Positions 20,901-34,419 of a stretch of DNA of 64,000 bases are shown here, in pieces. Origin of the DNA: Piezodorus guildinii (lineage: Eukaryota; Arthropoda; Insecta; Hemiptera; Pentatomidae); the NCBI GenBank assembly GCA_023052935.1, contig CM041293.1, positions 148,126,968-148,190,967 on the forward strand. The letters are read 5' to 3'. The position numbers and the translations under genes are program-made. The notes beneath the pieces were generated by a model that saw nothing but the letters and a program-made list of their open reading frames with translations, was not told where the DNA came from and made no database searches. Positions within the stretch are counted from its first letter, which is position 1, and the number at the start of each line of letters is the position of its first letter.

Positions 20901-22050
20901 TCACTTTTTTTTTTCTTTTCGATTTGTTCTCCCCTACCTCTTCTTTTTAGGCTATACAAGGGTTTTCTCGAGCAAAGGATGGGTGAGGAGTGGGGAATTA
21001 ATGCCAGATTTAAAAGCTCCTCTCCCGTAACTGATACGCGTGCTTGTAATTATTTTACTTCAATTTCGGTCACCAGGTCGTCAGACAAGGTGTAGTGATG
21101 TGCACGCGCGTAAGCCCACTCCGCTTCCCCTCTTTTCTTTATATTTTCATATTTGTTTCTCCGATTGTTTGATGTTCTTATTTGGACATTTGGGTGGCTA
21201 TTGAACTCTTTTTCTACTTTTTCTATCAACATAGAAACTGTTGGAATAACATTCCAATAGTTAATTTTTTGTTTTGATGTGGCTGTGTCTGTCCTATTAT
21301 TCTCTACAATATTGCCATATTTTTAACTAGGTTGAATAAGATTTCTTCTTCATTAGGGCAAAAATTAGGTGTCCTTTTGTTCATTCAGTAACTAAATTAC
21401 GGCACACAATACATCATAGATGGAATCAAAAGATCTTATCAAGTTTAAATTACCCAATTTTCCGAATTAACAACAATGAAATGATGGAATGACTGTCTTT
21501 TTGGAACCAGATCACATTAAAACAAATAATTTAGGAAAAATATACTATTTGATTGATATTGGGAATCTTGTACATGGTAATCTTATATATGGAAACGTAT
21601 TTAAAATGAAAATTAACTGTATTAATCCCTTAATCGCAAAAACTTACACAATCACAATTTATTATTCACAATGTTATCTATACTTCCTAAAGTATATTAA
21701 TAATTTTATAGAATTAAAAAACGGACTTTGACGTTGTTGGCCGTGAAACAGTACGAATTTTATAGATACTAAACCCAGTACGGGTTGTAGAGGTTTTTTT
21801 GTTTCACTTATAAACTCGGATTGATAGTATCTGCTATGATTTAGATGATTGATATAGCATGTAAATTGATGTAGTACCTATTAGGGGTTTCAACTTATTT
21901 TCTCCCATCTCAAGAACGTAACGAACAATCGAACCAGATATTCACCTTTGACAATGATGCTCACCTTTTTTTTTCTTTTTTTTTTTTTTAATTTGTATTG
22001 GATAATTAAAAGTAACGTATGACTTAAATACTGAAGCTTTATATAAAAAA
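20901..22050. other. intergenic stretch without recognised features
   Basis: No coding exon, RNA gene or known repeat was seen between SINE-A copy 4 and M1 copy 4. A T-rich tract lies at 21966-21990. Confidence 0.4.
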
Positions 22051-22308
22051 ATGGGTGCGGGCAACACACGACTTTCACTTACCTCGACTGTTAAAAGCAA
22101 TTTAAAAACTTCAATTCGAAAAATATTTTATGTTGATTTTAATAAAACGCGTATTCATTTTTGTTGGAAACATGATTTAGATTAAATAATATAACTATAT
22201 TAAATTGTTAATCATTTGACAACTTTGTCTATCCAATAATTTTTTGTAAAAATTTTCTCTTTCCAACGGTATATTATACCGTATTATAGTTTATATTATA
22301 TATTACAT

Positions 22309-22368
<60 letters not shown>

Positions 22369-22973
22369 TATATATTATATATTATAGTATATTACTGTTC
22401 TTATTATAAAAAAAAACAAAATTACATTTTAAAATAGTTTTGTTCTTTTATCCTTTAGTTGGTCATCAAATTCGTCCTACTTGTATATGTAGCCGTCCTT
22501 TATCAATGCCATTCAGATGATATGGTCAATTTCATAATATCTACAAAATTAAAGGTACTTTAGAGGAAGAAATTTTGAAATATCGGCATTTAAGACCTGT
22601 CAGACTATCTCAATAAGAATAAAATCTATATGATATTAAAGCCCATCCAATTTTATAGCGACATAGTGAGTTTAATCAAAATCGTTACAGCCGTTTTTTG
22701 AAAAAAATGTAAAAAGGTGCAAAATGCATAGAATAAAGTGGCTCTTCTCGTTAGCTGATTTCAAAGAAATAGTTGCTGTAACATCTCGGGCGTATAGTTG
22801 TCTTAAATATTAAATTTAAGTTTCGTAAACACCCAGACCTTCTTGCGGGACTTGGTCATTTGGACTCAGGGGACCCTAAAACATGTTTTTTAGTTAAAAA
22901 CTAAAATTCAAAAATTTTCATGATCGCAATACTTTCCCTTACTATATATTCTATTTATAGGTAAGTGAAAGTA
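22051..22973 (+). mobile_element. repeat M1, copy 4 (both ends present)
   Basis: It starts ATGGGTGCGGGCAACACACG with ACTTTCACTTACCT close behind, and ends AGGTAAGTGAAAGTA, so the inverted ends (14 bp) are intact. An (AT)n microsatellite at 22308-22372 has expanded inside it. It lies just upstream of the VWC gene start. Confidence 0.85.
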
Positions 22974-23161
22974 ATAAATTTGTTTATTATCAGATTTGCT
23001 TCACTATATACTCTTTGGATTGCAGTAGATAAGACTGCATTGAGCTGCGTATATTTCAGTTACTACTTTATTTGCAGATTCATACATTTTATGTTATTGG
23101 CAATGACCGTTTCCTTTGTTAATTTATAATAAACCCAATATTCTACTAATACATTTAAATA

Positions 23162-26100
23162 ATGTTTTCATTAATGTATTATGTTTTAATCCTTGGAATT
23201 TTTAATCACTTTATTCCAACAAGTAAGTATTTATTATTGAAAAGAGTTTAAAGAAAAGGCTTTGCTTTAGTTTCCCAGACCATGGAGAATATTATTTTTT
23301 TTCAAAATTAGGCTATTCAGTTATGTCTGAAGTTTATTGTTAGCTAGTCTTATTTTCACTCAATATACAGATGCTGAAGAAGAAAATTGCACAGACTTTC
23401 TGGGGAATGTAATCTCCCATGGATTGTTATATGTACCTGGCCCAAATGTGTGCTCATTGTGTGTATGTTATCACAAAGAACCCAAATGGTGCAAAACTAT
23501 TTATTGTGATGGTCCACCCTATGTGAGTTTTAATCTTCATCTGCTTGTTTGTAATTCTGTTATAATGTAATTCTGACCAGCCATATCATTATCATTAAAC
23601 TGTATCATATATTACTTGATAGTTGAGTATTGTTACATTTATAATTGCTTATGGATATGTTTATGCAATATCTCAGCAAACAAAAAAAAAAAAATAACAC
23701 CTTGATTGGCTATACAATTTTTTTCTCTTATGATTAAATTTATTTTATCTTTCTTATTCTTGCTGTACAGGTGATCGGTTGTACATTTTTATTTTATAGT
23801 TGTAGGCCATTTTTTTTTTTCTAACAATTGATTTATATTATCACTGGTAGTTAATTTTTATTTTCTGTTTATTAACTGTTTCATTATAACAGCACCCCAA
23901 TTTTAAATTTTATGAATATTTTTCTATTCACTACATTAAATTTTTAGTGTGCTTGTTTTGCAATTTCAGATTTTTTTAATTGAATTATGTAAGTAGTGAG
24001 GCAGTATTACTGTTTTTAAGTACTTTTGAAGAATGTTGTCCTGCATTCTTATAATTTTAATTTCTTGTACAAATGCTGCTTTTCTTCACAAACATATGTA
24101 TGAATGCCTTTTAACGACTAAGATAGATTATTAAATTTGCATGGATTGCTGATGGATCCAATTTCATTAAAATGGGAAGTGTTTAAACTTCTGTCGGACA
24201 TAGTATGAAATATTTTTAATGGACATTATAATTTCATTACATAATAGTGGCTGTTATGAATTTCTAATTTTTATAAATGATTTGCTATGAAATAAGAATA
24301 ATAGTTACTCTATTATAATATTTTTAGTGATGATTAATAAATTGTCTTTTAATATTTTAATTTATTTTGTTGGGAATTTTTATTTCCTTCTCAATAGAAC
24401 TACAGGATCTCAGATGCCAAGTTTTTTGTTTCAGTGTTGGTGTACAGTCTTAATCTGAAGTTATTTTTTTTTATGTGTATTTAGTCTTGTGTTCTGGGTT
24501 TGTGTAGTACTGTTTCTGATATAAAAGTTGATAAGATTGTATTAAAAAAAAATACTTGCAAGATTTTTATGAACTTTGCTAAGTTTTTTATGAGGTTAGA
24601 AATGAGATATGTGGTCAAAAATATTTAACACTTATTGTATATTGTTAAAAGCCATGGGTCTGAAGGTAATCCAATAATATACTTAGCATTAGATTTTAAT
24701 GTACTGAGAAAACTTTGTTTTTAAAATGTATTTTTAAGTATCAACTTTATCTGAGTTCAGTTATAACTTTCAGTAGTTATTTGCAATAGATAGATTTTGA
24801 TTTACTCTGTAGGTTTGAAAGAAAATTAATGTTCATAATCATGGATCACAATTGAAACAGTTTCTACTTGTTTGATGAACATATTTGAGTGTAGGTCTGA
24901 AACACTCCATTTCAAAATTGATGCCTTTTAGTGGTATTGTGAATTAAATAATTCTTTTAGTGTGATTGGGTGTTAAATAGTTATACTTGACCATATGATC
25001 TTGGTCATTTGGACTTAGGTATACATTTTTTTTTTTTTATTCTCCATACTTTTTATGAAATCTCTAGCATTTCTTTAGCATCAGAATTCCTATAATTATC
25101 AGTGTTACCATCAAATAAGAAATCATCTATGAACTTTTATACCACCACTTCACGTTTATTATCTTTAAGAAATTTATAAGTATAGTTATTATTCCATATT
25201 TTTACTTTCACTTACCTATATATGAAATATAAAGTAAGGGAAAGTATTGTGATAGTGAAAATTTTCGAATTCCAGTTTTCAACGGAAATACACGTTACAA
25301 GGTTCCCTGAGTCCAAATGACCAAGTCCCGCAAAAAGGTCTGTGTGTGATAACTTTAGTGCAAAAACGAAAAGTCGTACGGAACTGAAATTTCATATTTA
25401 AGACTACTGTACGCCCGAGATGTTACAGCAACTTTTTTAATAAATTGGGCTGAACGGAAGTGCTACTTTATACCATGCATTTTGCATCTTTTTATATTTT
25501 TATAAAATTAAATGGGCTTTAATATGATGTAGGTTTCATTCTCATTGAAATAGTATGATAAGGCTTAAATGCCGATATTTAAAATTTTCTTCATCTAAAG
25601 TACCTTTAATTCTACAGATTCTTTAAAAATAACTATATTATCTTGTTACCATTGATAATTAACAGCTAAAAATGCACGTTGAGCGAATTTGATAAATAAC
25701 TAAAGGGGAAAACTGAACAAATATTTGTTTATGCATTTTTGTGTTTTTGAACACAACAATAGTAATATAGATGTATAATATACCATTGGATAGCTAAAGA
25801 TTTTAGAAAAAATATTATCTGATACACGGGATTGTAAAGGATAGTGGAGTGTGATGAAAAGCCGATAAAACTAACTGTTGTTTAGGTTCCCGTAAAGGGT
25901 AATTCATGTTGACCGTGCTGCAACCTGGCCTCTTGTCAATGAAGCACAGCGTGCCAATTTTGTCTTTGAACATAAGAACAGTAATACAGACGTGTAATAT
26001 ACCGTTTGAAAAAGAAAGACTTTAGAAAATATATTATCTTATACACAAGCTTGTAAAATTGAATAAAGAGTGATAAAAAGCCGATAAAACTAACTGATTA

Positions 26101-28812
26101 TTTTGGATAATAATATAATACAGTTTTTAATAAAACACATGTTTCTATATTAATTCAATTTAATTAATTCTTTAATGGTTTCAATCGTTTTTATATCTAA
26201 CTGTATTTGGAAATTCTTTAATTGATTTTAAAAACGGAGGTAAGTGAAAGTCGTGTGTGCCCGCATCAGATTTTTAGATTATTACAATCTTGTTTTATTT
26301 TATTTTTTTATTCAAAATTGTGGCTCGTGGATTTCTCATATTATTTAAATGTTTTCTTAGAAAGGTCATTTATTATTGTAGTATCATCTATATTTGTCGC
26401 TGTCATTATTTATGCATGTTTTGTCACTATGTGTCACACACATAGATATATATTGATAAGTACTGATTTGGTATTTATTATATGTTTGAGTAGTACTTGT
26501 ACCTTTAGATTTCTCAATTAGATATGTTGTTAGACAACTGATGTATTATAAATTTTTTTAATCAGTGTTTTTTTTTAATTGGGATGTAAAGTTTTAAATA
26601 TATCCGAATAAGATTTTTACTTATTATGTTTGTATAAATTAATACTGATGACTGGCAAATGGATTATTATATTATGTGATATTGATAAGTATTATTTCAA
26701 ATGGGAAATGCTCTTCAAAATTTAGAAATAGATTTAGAGAATATAAGTAGTGGTGTGGTGCTTGGACAGAACCTTAAAGAATTTTTTTTTTGGCACTTCT
26801 TTGCTTTATCATACACTTAGCATGGTATTAGTTTAGCTTGCAAATAAGAAATATTGCATTATTTAATCGGATTTAGTCACACAATGTTTCAAAGTAACAA
26901 TTATATTTGAATAACCTGGTATCGGCCATTCATGGCATTATCTTTCCTAAGCAAATGTGGTATTTAGTTAATAAAAAAGTTAATTATATACATTATGTTA
27001 TGTAAAAAGACCTTTAGATTAGAAAATTAGGCTTTTATCATCTTGATTATAGTTAACATAAAAGAGAAAACTTAACACACTAAAGAAAGTTATTGTAACA
27101 CATGATTAAACTAATGAACAGGTTATGATATTAATATAAGGTTATAATAAAGATAATGAGCAGGTTAATATAACACATGATATTATGACACATTATTAAT
27201 ATAATTTAAATTTTGAATAAATAAGCCCTGAAGCTTGTTAGCATTGGTAAAATAAATTTAAAAAAAGGCTGCATAACACTTTCACAATTTAATGAGGGTC
27301 TAATTGTGTCCCTTTTTTATGATTGTGTGTTAAGGGAGCAGAATCATTTGAGTGAGTTTTAGAAATGAACAGGATTTCTCAAAGAGGCATTTTGAGCTTT
27401 GGAAGTATTTTTAAAAGTTTCTACTATTACTTTTTTGTTTGTACATACCAACATTTGTTTCAGTTAATTATTTCTTACTATCTCAAACATTCTATTTTTA
27501 CATATCATACTGGAAATTTTCATTGTTCTTAAACAAATTAATGTAAATAGTTATTATTAAAATGACTATATTAATTGTGGATGTAATTAGTTGACCGTTG
27601 AGATTTACTGGAAGGAATTAGTCCGGGTCGCGGTCATTAAATGAAACAACTAAATAGTTTCAACTATTTATTGTTTGCCAACGTTTCGACCCCCTTTGTT
27701 GGTCATCATCAGGTGCAGCAGTCATGGGTCATCATCAGCATGGTGGGAGAATGGAAACTGAAAACTCAGTTTCCACTGAAAACTCAGTTTCCATTCTCCC
27801 ACCATGCGCCCTGATGATGACCCACAAAGGGGGTCTAAACGTTGGCAAACAATAAATAGTTGAAACTATTTAGTTGTTTCATTTAATGACCCCCATCCGG
27901 ACTAATTCCTTCCAGACTATATTAATTATTTGTTGTTTAGTTAAAATTAAGATTAAAACCCAGTTTTACTGTATTAAAGTGATCTTGAAACAATTATGGG
28001 CACTTCATGACCACATACCAGTTAACTTTAAAATTTCAATGTATTATCATGCATTATTTTTCCTCCAGTTTCAAAAGTATTATTCCCCACCATAAAACAG
28101 TATAATGCATCCCAATTATTCAAGAAATTAATATTCCATTTATTGTACAATGGTATCCCTATAATTCCACTAAATTTTTATAAATCTCTATGTGCTCTCT
28201 GCTTTTAATTAAAAAACTAAATTTAAGATACAAGTTTTATCTTTAGTGTTGTGTTGCTTAAAGTTTAATATCAAGTGAAGCATTGATTATAAAAATTAAC
28301 TACTTACAGCTTTTAATATTGTAATTTTTGGGTCTTATAACTTTCATGTAAATGCTTCATTAATCAATTCTGCATTCTCATTTATCTAATACTGAATGTT
28401 ACATTTACTCTTAATTTCATTTTAAAAATAATTATAGCATTTTTGAAATTTCGGAAGAGAGATGTGCGTGATTATAGTTTTTTCATCCATTATTATATAT
28501 TTTATTACATTTAAACATTTTTTATATTTTGTGAAGAATCCAACTTCATTTTTACAACATATTTAAACTAACATTTTAGATAAAGATACAAATAAAACTC
28601 CACATTGAAGTATTGATAATATTTAATCTGTTTTGTAGAAAAAATGCTCAAAATTCCTGTCAGGTGTAAGGTGCTGTGAATTTGAATGTATTGATGAAAC
28701 AGAAGAATGGGATGAATTTGTTAATGGGTTCAACTTCAATGCAAGTGAAAGAGTTACTTCAGAACTTCTGTTTGGATTTTTGGCATTGGCCGCTATTTTT
28801 TACTTTCACTGA
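23162..28812 (+). CDS. small secreted or anchored VWC-domain protein (DGCR2/IDD-like), 3 exons
   Basis: Exons: 23162-23222, 23371-23522 and 28639-28812 (stop). Junction phases agree (1, then 0) and all sites are GT-AG, giving 128 residues. Residues 1-20 form a signal peptide, [20 protein letters not shown]. The mature part is one von Willebrand factor C domain with ten cysteines, including [26 protein letters not shown] and [10 protein letters not shown]. This closely resembles the VWC module of insect proteins annotated DGCR2/IDD-like, whose ligand I do not know. The last 15 residues are hydrophobic ([14 protein letters not shown]) and only one residue follows them. So there is no cytoplasmic tail, unlike the relatives I recall, and a GPI-anchor signal is possible. 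The 5.1-kb second intron carries M1 copy 5 and a foldback insertion. Confidence 0.85.
25201..26275 (-). mobile_element. repeat M1, copy 5, with internal duplication
   Basis: On the minus strand it runs from TCTGATGCGGGCACACACGA, with ACTTTCACTTACCT, to AGGTAAGTGAAAGTA. A segment of about 130 bp (GTAATATACCAT... to GCCGATAAAACTAACTG) occurs twice, at 25740-25880 and 25965-26100. About 85 bp of unrelated, GC-richer sequence lies between the two. It lies in the large intron of the VWC gene. Confidence 0.8.
26276..27563. other. intronic stretch of the VWC gene without recognised features
   Basis: AT-rich intron sequence. The 99-codon frame at 26222-26521 begins inside M1 copy 5 and has no domain signature. 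No repeat or RNA gene was recognised. Confidence 0.4.
27577..27914. mobile_element. foldback insertion 1 (Penelope-like?), 13-bp target duplication
   Basis: GACTATATTAATT occurs at 27564-27576 and 27915-27927. Inside, 27610-27913 is a nearly perfect inverted repeat with arms of about 145 bp, and a 33-bp extension lies on the left side only. Each arm carries a hammerhead-like core: on the minus strand at 27712-27683 CTGATGATGACC, a loop, then GGTCGAAAC; on the plus strand at 27811-27840 the same with GAAA changed to TAAA. The one-sided extension, inverted arms, target duplication and core together resemble Penelope-type elements. No open reading frame is present. Confidence 0.6.
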
Positions 28813-31800
28813 ACATGTTTTTTTCTTTACTTTTTTTTTTCTTTTACGAATTTTAGACAATTTATTCTTAAGACATAACATTCCTTCCTTAAAAATTTGA
28901 ATAATGAATTTAAAGTAAGAAGGTGATTGGAAATGAGTTGAATGTTTGTTGACCATTTTCATTTTCCTTTTTTTTTTAATGCATAGAATGTTGCCTTATT
29001 AGTGCCTATATAAGCTTTCTAGCACTATTTTTGTCTTAGTTCTTTTCGGATAATTTTTTTATGATTTGATAAACTTCACTTCTAATTGTTCCGATATATT
29101 ATCAATTAAACAGTTATGATTTCCTTGAATGTGTGTCTAAAATTCAAAGTTTGATCCCCTAAATAAAATTTTTTATTTCAATTTCCCGATGTTTTTTGAT
29201 TTAATATTAAATGATTTATTTTTGGTTTCTTATCGAGTGCTGATTATACTGAAACGCACTAGACAGTGAAGTAGTCTGTTTAAGACAATAATTAGTGTTT
29301 GTGATGTTTTGTTAAGACATGTTTCAAAGGATAGAAGTTTTTTACTGTGGGATCAATAAAATTGTTATGCTCGTGGCCTCTTTGTTTTTTCGTTAATGTG
29401 AATTTGGCATTGAATGAAAATGTTTTGTGATATTTTTCTCTCTTATATCTTCCATTGAATATTATAGTAGGTAATGTAATATTTAATTTTGTGATAATGA
29501 TATTATAGATTGTCAGGTATTGAGTCTGAATGACTTTAAAAAACAAAACAAAGAATTAAGTTTTTATCACATGCAATATTTTTTACGCGTACCATAAAAT
29601 GTAGAATATTGCATTGAAAATGTGATTAAGGATCAGTTTGAGCCTAAATGTAATAATTATAATGTATTGTTTTTCGATCTTACCCTGGCTCTAGCTGGTA
29701 ATTATCTTGTAATAAACACTCAACTGTTTGTTTTGCTTTTGAAAGTCCTATTGAATGACAATCTATATTTCTGTAACACCTATTTATACAGTAACTCCCT
29801 ATCGTCTTTAGGTTAGTCGTTTAGAATAAGTTATAAAGTGATTAGATGACACTGGGATTAGGGCTTCATTCATCAAATACTAAAAATATAATCTGATGAG
29901 GTATTGTAGATATTAGTGAAGTTACAAGTAAATATTAACTACACCATATTATATAGATTTAATATACTTCTACTGTGGTAAAGTATTTATTTTTAATAGT
30001 TTTAACAGCCTTTAGATTCAAAATGTAAATGTAATTTAGTTGGTTTTGTTTTTATAATAATAGCACTGTTACTGATAGTGAGTAATGATTTTATTTTCTT
30101 GAAACGTGTAGCCGTATAGATCACTATAAGTCATAAGTCCAAAGTATTTTAATGTGTAAGTGCACTTCGCAATAATATTTATCAATAAAAAAACTAAATG
30201 AAATCCTTGGCCAGTTATAAATTTAGAGTTGTAACATTTATTAGTGTTTTAACTTATTGAGCTTCATGTTTTCTGGTTTTTGTAGTTTTTTTTAAACATT
30301 CAATAATTATTGATAACAAATGGTACTAAAGAAGTTATGAATTATTAATATTTAGGTAGTAATGGTAAGTTTTTTTGGGGTTTTATTGACTTCATGTACT
30401 TAAAATAAATTATAGTTTCTCTGTTTATTAAGAGTGAATGTTGTGATTCACTGTTTGGGTTTTCATAAAATGGGAGTTAATTTCACTAATTATTCTTTTT
30501 CTTCTCTAGTCATTCGAAAATGTAAGTTAGTGGCATGGTTGCCTGTTATATTATTTTTATTTCAAGGCCTAAAAATAATGTTAATATTTTTACTTAAATT
30601 TTATTGACACCACTTACTAACTTCACAACCAAGAATATGGTACTAAAGTTGACACTACCACCTACGTTCACTTAGTTTACTCCTACGTGTGTCGCACAAA
30701 AAATCTGACAGTTACCTTAAAGAAAAGCCTCGAGTAAATGTATTTAATTTTTTATTTATAAACAGATGGGACCATTCGAAATACTGATGGTGACGAATGG
30801 GACCATTTCAATATTGGGATGGGGAATATGTTCCCAGCATTCCAGTCGGCAATGACACCCATGATTTATAGTTACCTCTCTTTATGTTGCATCTAGTCGA
30901 GTTAGTTTAATTATTTATGAAAGTGATACTTCCCCAAAGACATGTAATTATTTTTTATTTAATATAAATACAATTTAATACAGGAATACAATTTAATATG
31001 CACAAAAAGGACTAATATTACTATTTCGAGGGACATGTCCGATGTTCATATTTTAAGGACTGTTTTCTTTTTTATTCTAAGCCAAAGTCGCCATTCTCGT
31101 CGAAAGTATTGTTAACAATTGACATATCTTGTAACTAGATACTATTCAAAATGGAAGAGAACCACCATTTTTGACTCAAGTCTCCTTTTAAAAGGACACA
31201 AATCAAAATTATTCACTGGTAACTAGGATTACCTCACTAAAAAGAACACATTTGTTTTGTACTTGTTATTCAATTACAGTTTGCTTTGATTTTAATTAAT
31301 GTTGATTGAGATCTTTTTTTTCTGAATCCGAAAATTGGATAAAAGTTAAAATTTTGAAAAGTTCATTTTGATTAAATATTCTGTATTTCTTACACTTTTG
31401 TGGTATAATTACTTTGTGTAAAATGTACATAAAAATCTATATTATGATTAATATCTGAATTGAAATTTTGGTTCTCAAAAAAAATTCATTTACTTGATTC
31501 CCAAATCAAATAATTTGGCAGCTTGATTTTGAGGAATTTGAAATCCAGATAATACACATTACCATCATGGTTACAGTAAATTTTATTGAGTTAATTATTA
31601 ATAATTTTCATTATTATTTAGTTAATTCTTGGAGTCGGTTGAATAGTAGCTTTGAGACTTGTTTTAAAAAATCTTTAAACCCTAATTGCGTCAATGCTGT
31701 CCTTTGATAAGTTTCCAATGGGTTTTTTTTTATAAATATTGGTTTGACACAGATTTTATTTTGTCTTCCCATTATAGTTTTCTTGATGTGGTTGAAATAT

Positions 31801-33960
31801 TAACCGGAGTATGTGGTATTATAAAATTGGCTTATTTATTTCATTAAAACTGTATAGACTTGTTTTCTTTTCATGTATGTAATTGTGTAAATTGAGTCTT
31901 CTTTTTTTTTTTTAAATTGAGATTACTGATAAATTAAATCCTAATTAAGACAGGTTTTTTGTTTTACAAAAGTTTTGAAATGATAAATCTGTGGAAGGTT
32001 GAAACGTCCTCTTGCTGAAATTGTGATTTACTCGTAAGCATAGGTTTTGAATTAAAATATAAACACTTTAAGCAATATCTATTATTAAAGTAATTGCTTC
32101 TTCAACCTGACGTTCGACCTATTCATGACACGGATGACTAGGATTTTGAATTTAATTAAAAGACCATTGAAACTTAAAAATTTTCTTTTATTTCTCAGAT
32201 GTATTTTAATATATGTCGATGAATTATGAATACACATCCAAGTTATTCAAGTATTTTTGAATGCCTTATGTATGTTTCGTACACAGACATTAGAGCAATT
32301 TTACCATTTAGGATTGTAATCATAAATATATTTATAGTGTTTTTATTGACTCTGTTATCTTAGAACATCTGTATTTATACTGTTCTAAAAAAATAGCCTA
32401 TGCCAACATATTTTGGTATACTTCATAATACCTGTACATTTATTTTATGAGAATACTGTTTTTTTTTTTTTTTTTTATATCTGGTTAGTTAAATAGTTAT
32501 TTTGAATGAATATTTCTCCAGATATGTGTGTTTTTTGTTTTTTTTTAAGTTGTTACTTATTATAAATTAAAAAATATTTATTTATTGTTTTTTATGAATT
32601 AAAGCAGAAAAATTTATATTGCAGCCTACCTAAAATTCTCTTTGTTTCACCATGCAGCGAAAAATATAAAATTAATGTGGATTTTTAATGAACAAAAAAA
32701 TTTTTTTTAAAAATAATTAAAGGTTCATCTTATAGTGAACCATATACTATAAAATTGTTTATGCTTCAGATTAAGTGACATGTTCCATCATATAAGTTTC
32801 ACTATTATGCATGATCTAAAAGAGTTATTCTCAAAAAATGAATTCTATAATTGTTAATTGGGCGACTCCTCTTAGTGTAGAAAATAAAAAATTTTTTTTT
32901 TTTGTTATTTCATTTAAATTTTATATTTTTAATTACTGAGGATGATATTAAAATGCCTCTTAAGAAAAAACGTTTTGTCATTTGACTCATGTCATCTATG
33001 GTAATATATTTTATTAATGGTTTTATAGGTAATAAAATTGTAAAAGGTGCTTAATTTAAATAAAAAGATTAGCAACATGTTGTGAGCTGTCAACATTTTT
33101 GATGGAAATCAATATATTATAACCATTAATTTAAATATTTTGTTATCTAAAGTATATGTAGATCATATTTTTTTAATATAAATATACAAATTTATAATTA
33201 TATTATTATTAATATATACTTGATAATGTGATAGATTATGCTTTACTAACAATTAAATGAATGAATCATTTGTTATTGTTTTTTCTTCTTCCTTTACAAT
33301 ATTCAACCTCATCCTGATTTTAATTTATCAACCAGATGATGACATAATCCATTAAATTTTAGTATTCATATGTATTTTATGATTCTATTCTATTGAATTG
33401 GTTGTACATGTCTGGTCTCCTGGCTTCTTAGACAAGCATCAATATAAAATAAAATATATAAAAAAAGTTATTAAAATGTAATACTTTAATCAGAATTATT
33501 ATTTTATTAAGGTCTTAATTTAGAATATTCTATAAATTTTGGTTTTATTGTTAACATTTTAAAATTAACGTGTTTCAAAGTAGACAAGATGTAAGTTAAG
33601 TCTATGCTGGAATATTAAATTATCCAAAATTGTGTTGTTTCTTAATCGGTCTTTGCATCAATGTTGAGAAAATGTACGAGTAGGGTATATTTTTTATCTA
33701 ATTACAATTTAAAAAACCTAGATAATGCAATATGCAAAGGAATTTTTGATCTATTTGAAATAATTATTTTGTTTATTAACAGAATATTAGTTTAAGTTTA
33801 CATAATGGAAATCCTGTAGTTAGTTTTTCTTTTTTTAATATACCGATAGGCATTCATGGCTAATGTTATGATTCAGTAATTTGATAGAAAGGAAACTGTT
33901 GAAACGTTTAAAATATAAAAATCACTTATAATAGACATAAATAAAGACATTTAAAAGAAT
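28813..33960. other. 5.1-kb gene-free stretch
   Basis: It lies between the VWC stop codon and the SPS2 polyadenylation site, so the two genes converge on it. Its start may be VWC 3' UTR. It is AT-rich with poly(T) tracts (for example 32460-32476). No exon, RNA gene or dispersed repeat was recognised, although the short frames at 29292-29546 and 29622-29816 were checked. Confidence 0.5.
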
Positions 33961-33967
33961 AAATAAT

Positions 33968-33977
33968 TTTATTTATT
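33968..33977 (-). terminator. SPS2 polyadenylation signals
   Basis: Two overlapping AATAAA hexamers are present on the minus strand. They lie about 55 bases past the SECIS-like hairpin and about 445 bases past the stop codon. That places the hairpin inside the 3' UTR. Confidence 0.6.
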
Positions 33978-34030
33978 CAGGTACAGATATGTTTTAATTC
34001 TGTCTACAATCTAAAACCAACAGTAAAATG

Positions 34031-34104
34031 GTAACAAAAATAACATCATCGATACAATGACCATTAATAAGGCTTTCATGTATCGAGTCATAGAGTATTG
34101 TTAC
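34031..34104 (-). promoter_or_regulatory. SECIS element in the SPS2 3' UTR
   Basis: In mRNA sense, helix I is GTAACAA (34104-34098) paired with TTGTTAC (34037-34031), 7 of 7. After a small internal loop comes the core ATGA (34091-34088), and UGAU on the opposite side (34048-34045) supplies the partner GA. Helix II pairs TCGATACATGA (34086-34076) with its complement ending at 34049, 11 bp with one bulged U. The apical loop (34075-34061) begins with AA. The spacing from ATGA to AA is 12 nt. All hallmarks of eukaryotic SECIS elements, which recruit the factors that decode UGA as selenocysteine, are present. Seen by eye only; no folding energy was computed. Confidence 0.85.
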
Positions 34105-34419
34105 ACGTTCAAAGATCCAATTAATTTACAATCCAATTCAAACGATTGTTGAAATAGCAAAAAAAAAAAAAAAAAAAATGATTTAATTATTAAATATGGT
34201 GTTAGTTTTAATAATAATTAAAATCAATTAATCCCTGGTTCATTTATATAATAATGAGTGTCTTACATTTTATAAATTTGATTTACTACACTGGATTAAC
34301 ACAACAAAGAATTTCATTAACCTTTTACGACTAATCCAACTATCATTAATATGTAAAATAATTAATTTCAAAAATTAACTGTTTGCTGAAACATTTAAAT
34401 TATTTAGCGAAAAATAAAT

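Noticed and set aside
34268..34350. First SECIS candidate in the SPS2 3' UTR (ATGATAGTTGGATTAG with a complementary TTAATCCAGT)
   Set aside because: It forms about 11 bp of stem with an A-rich loop, but the required GA on the 3' side is missing and the ATGA-to-AA spacing is too long. The hairpin at 34104-34031 meets all criteria.
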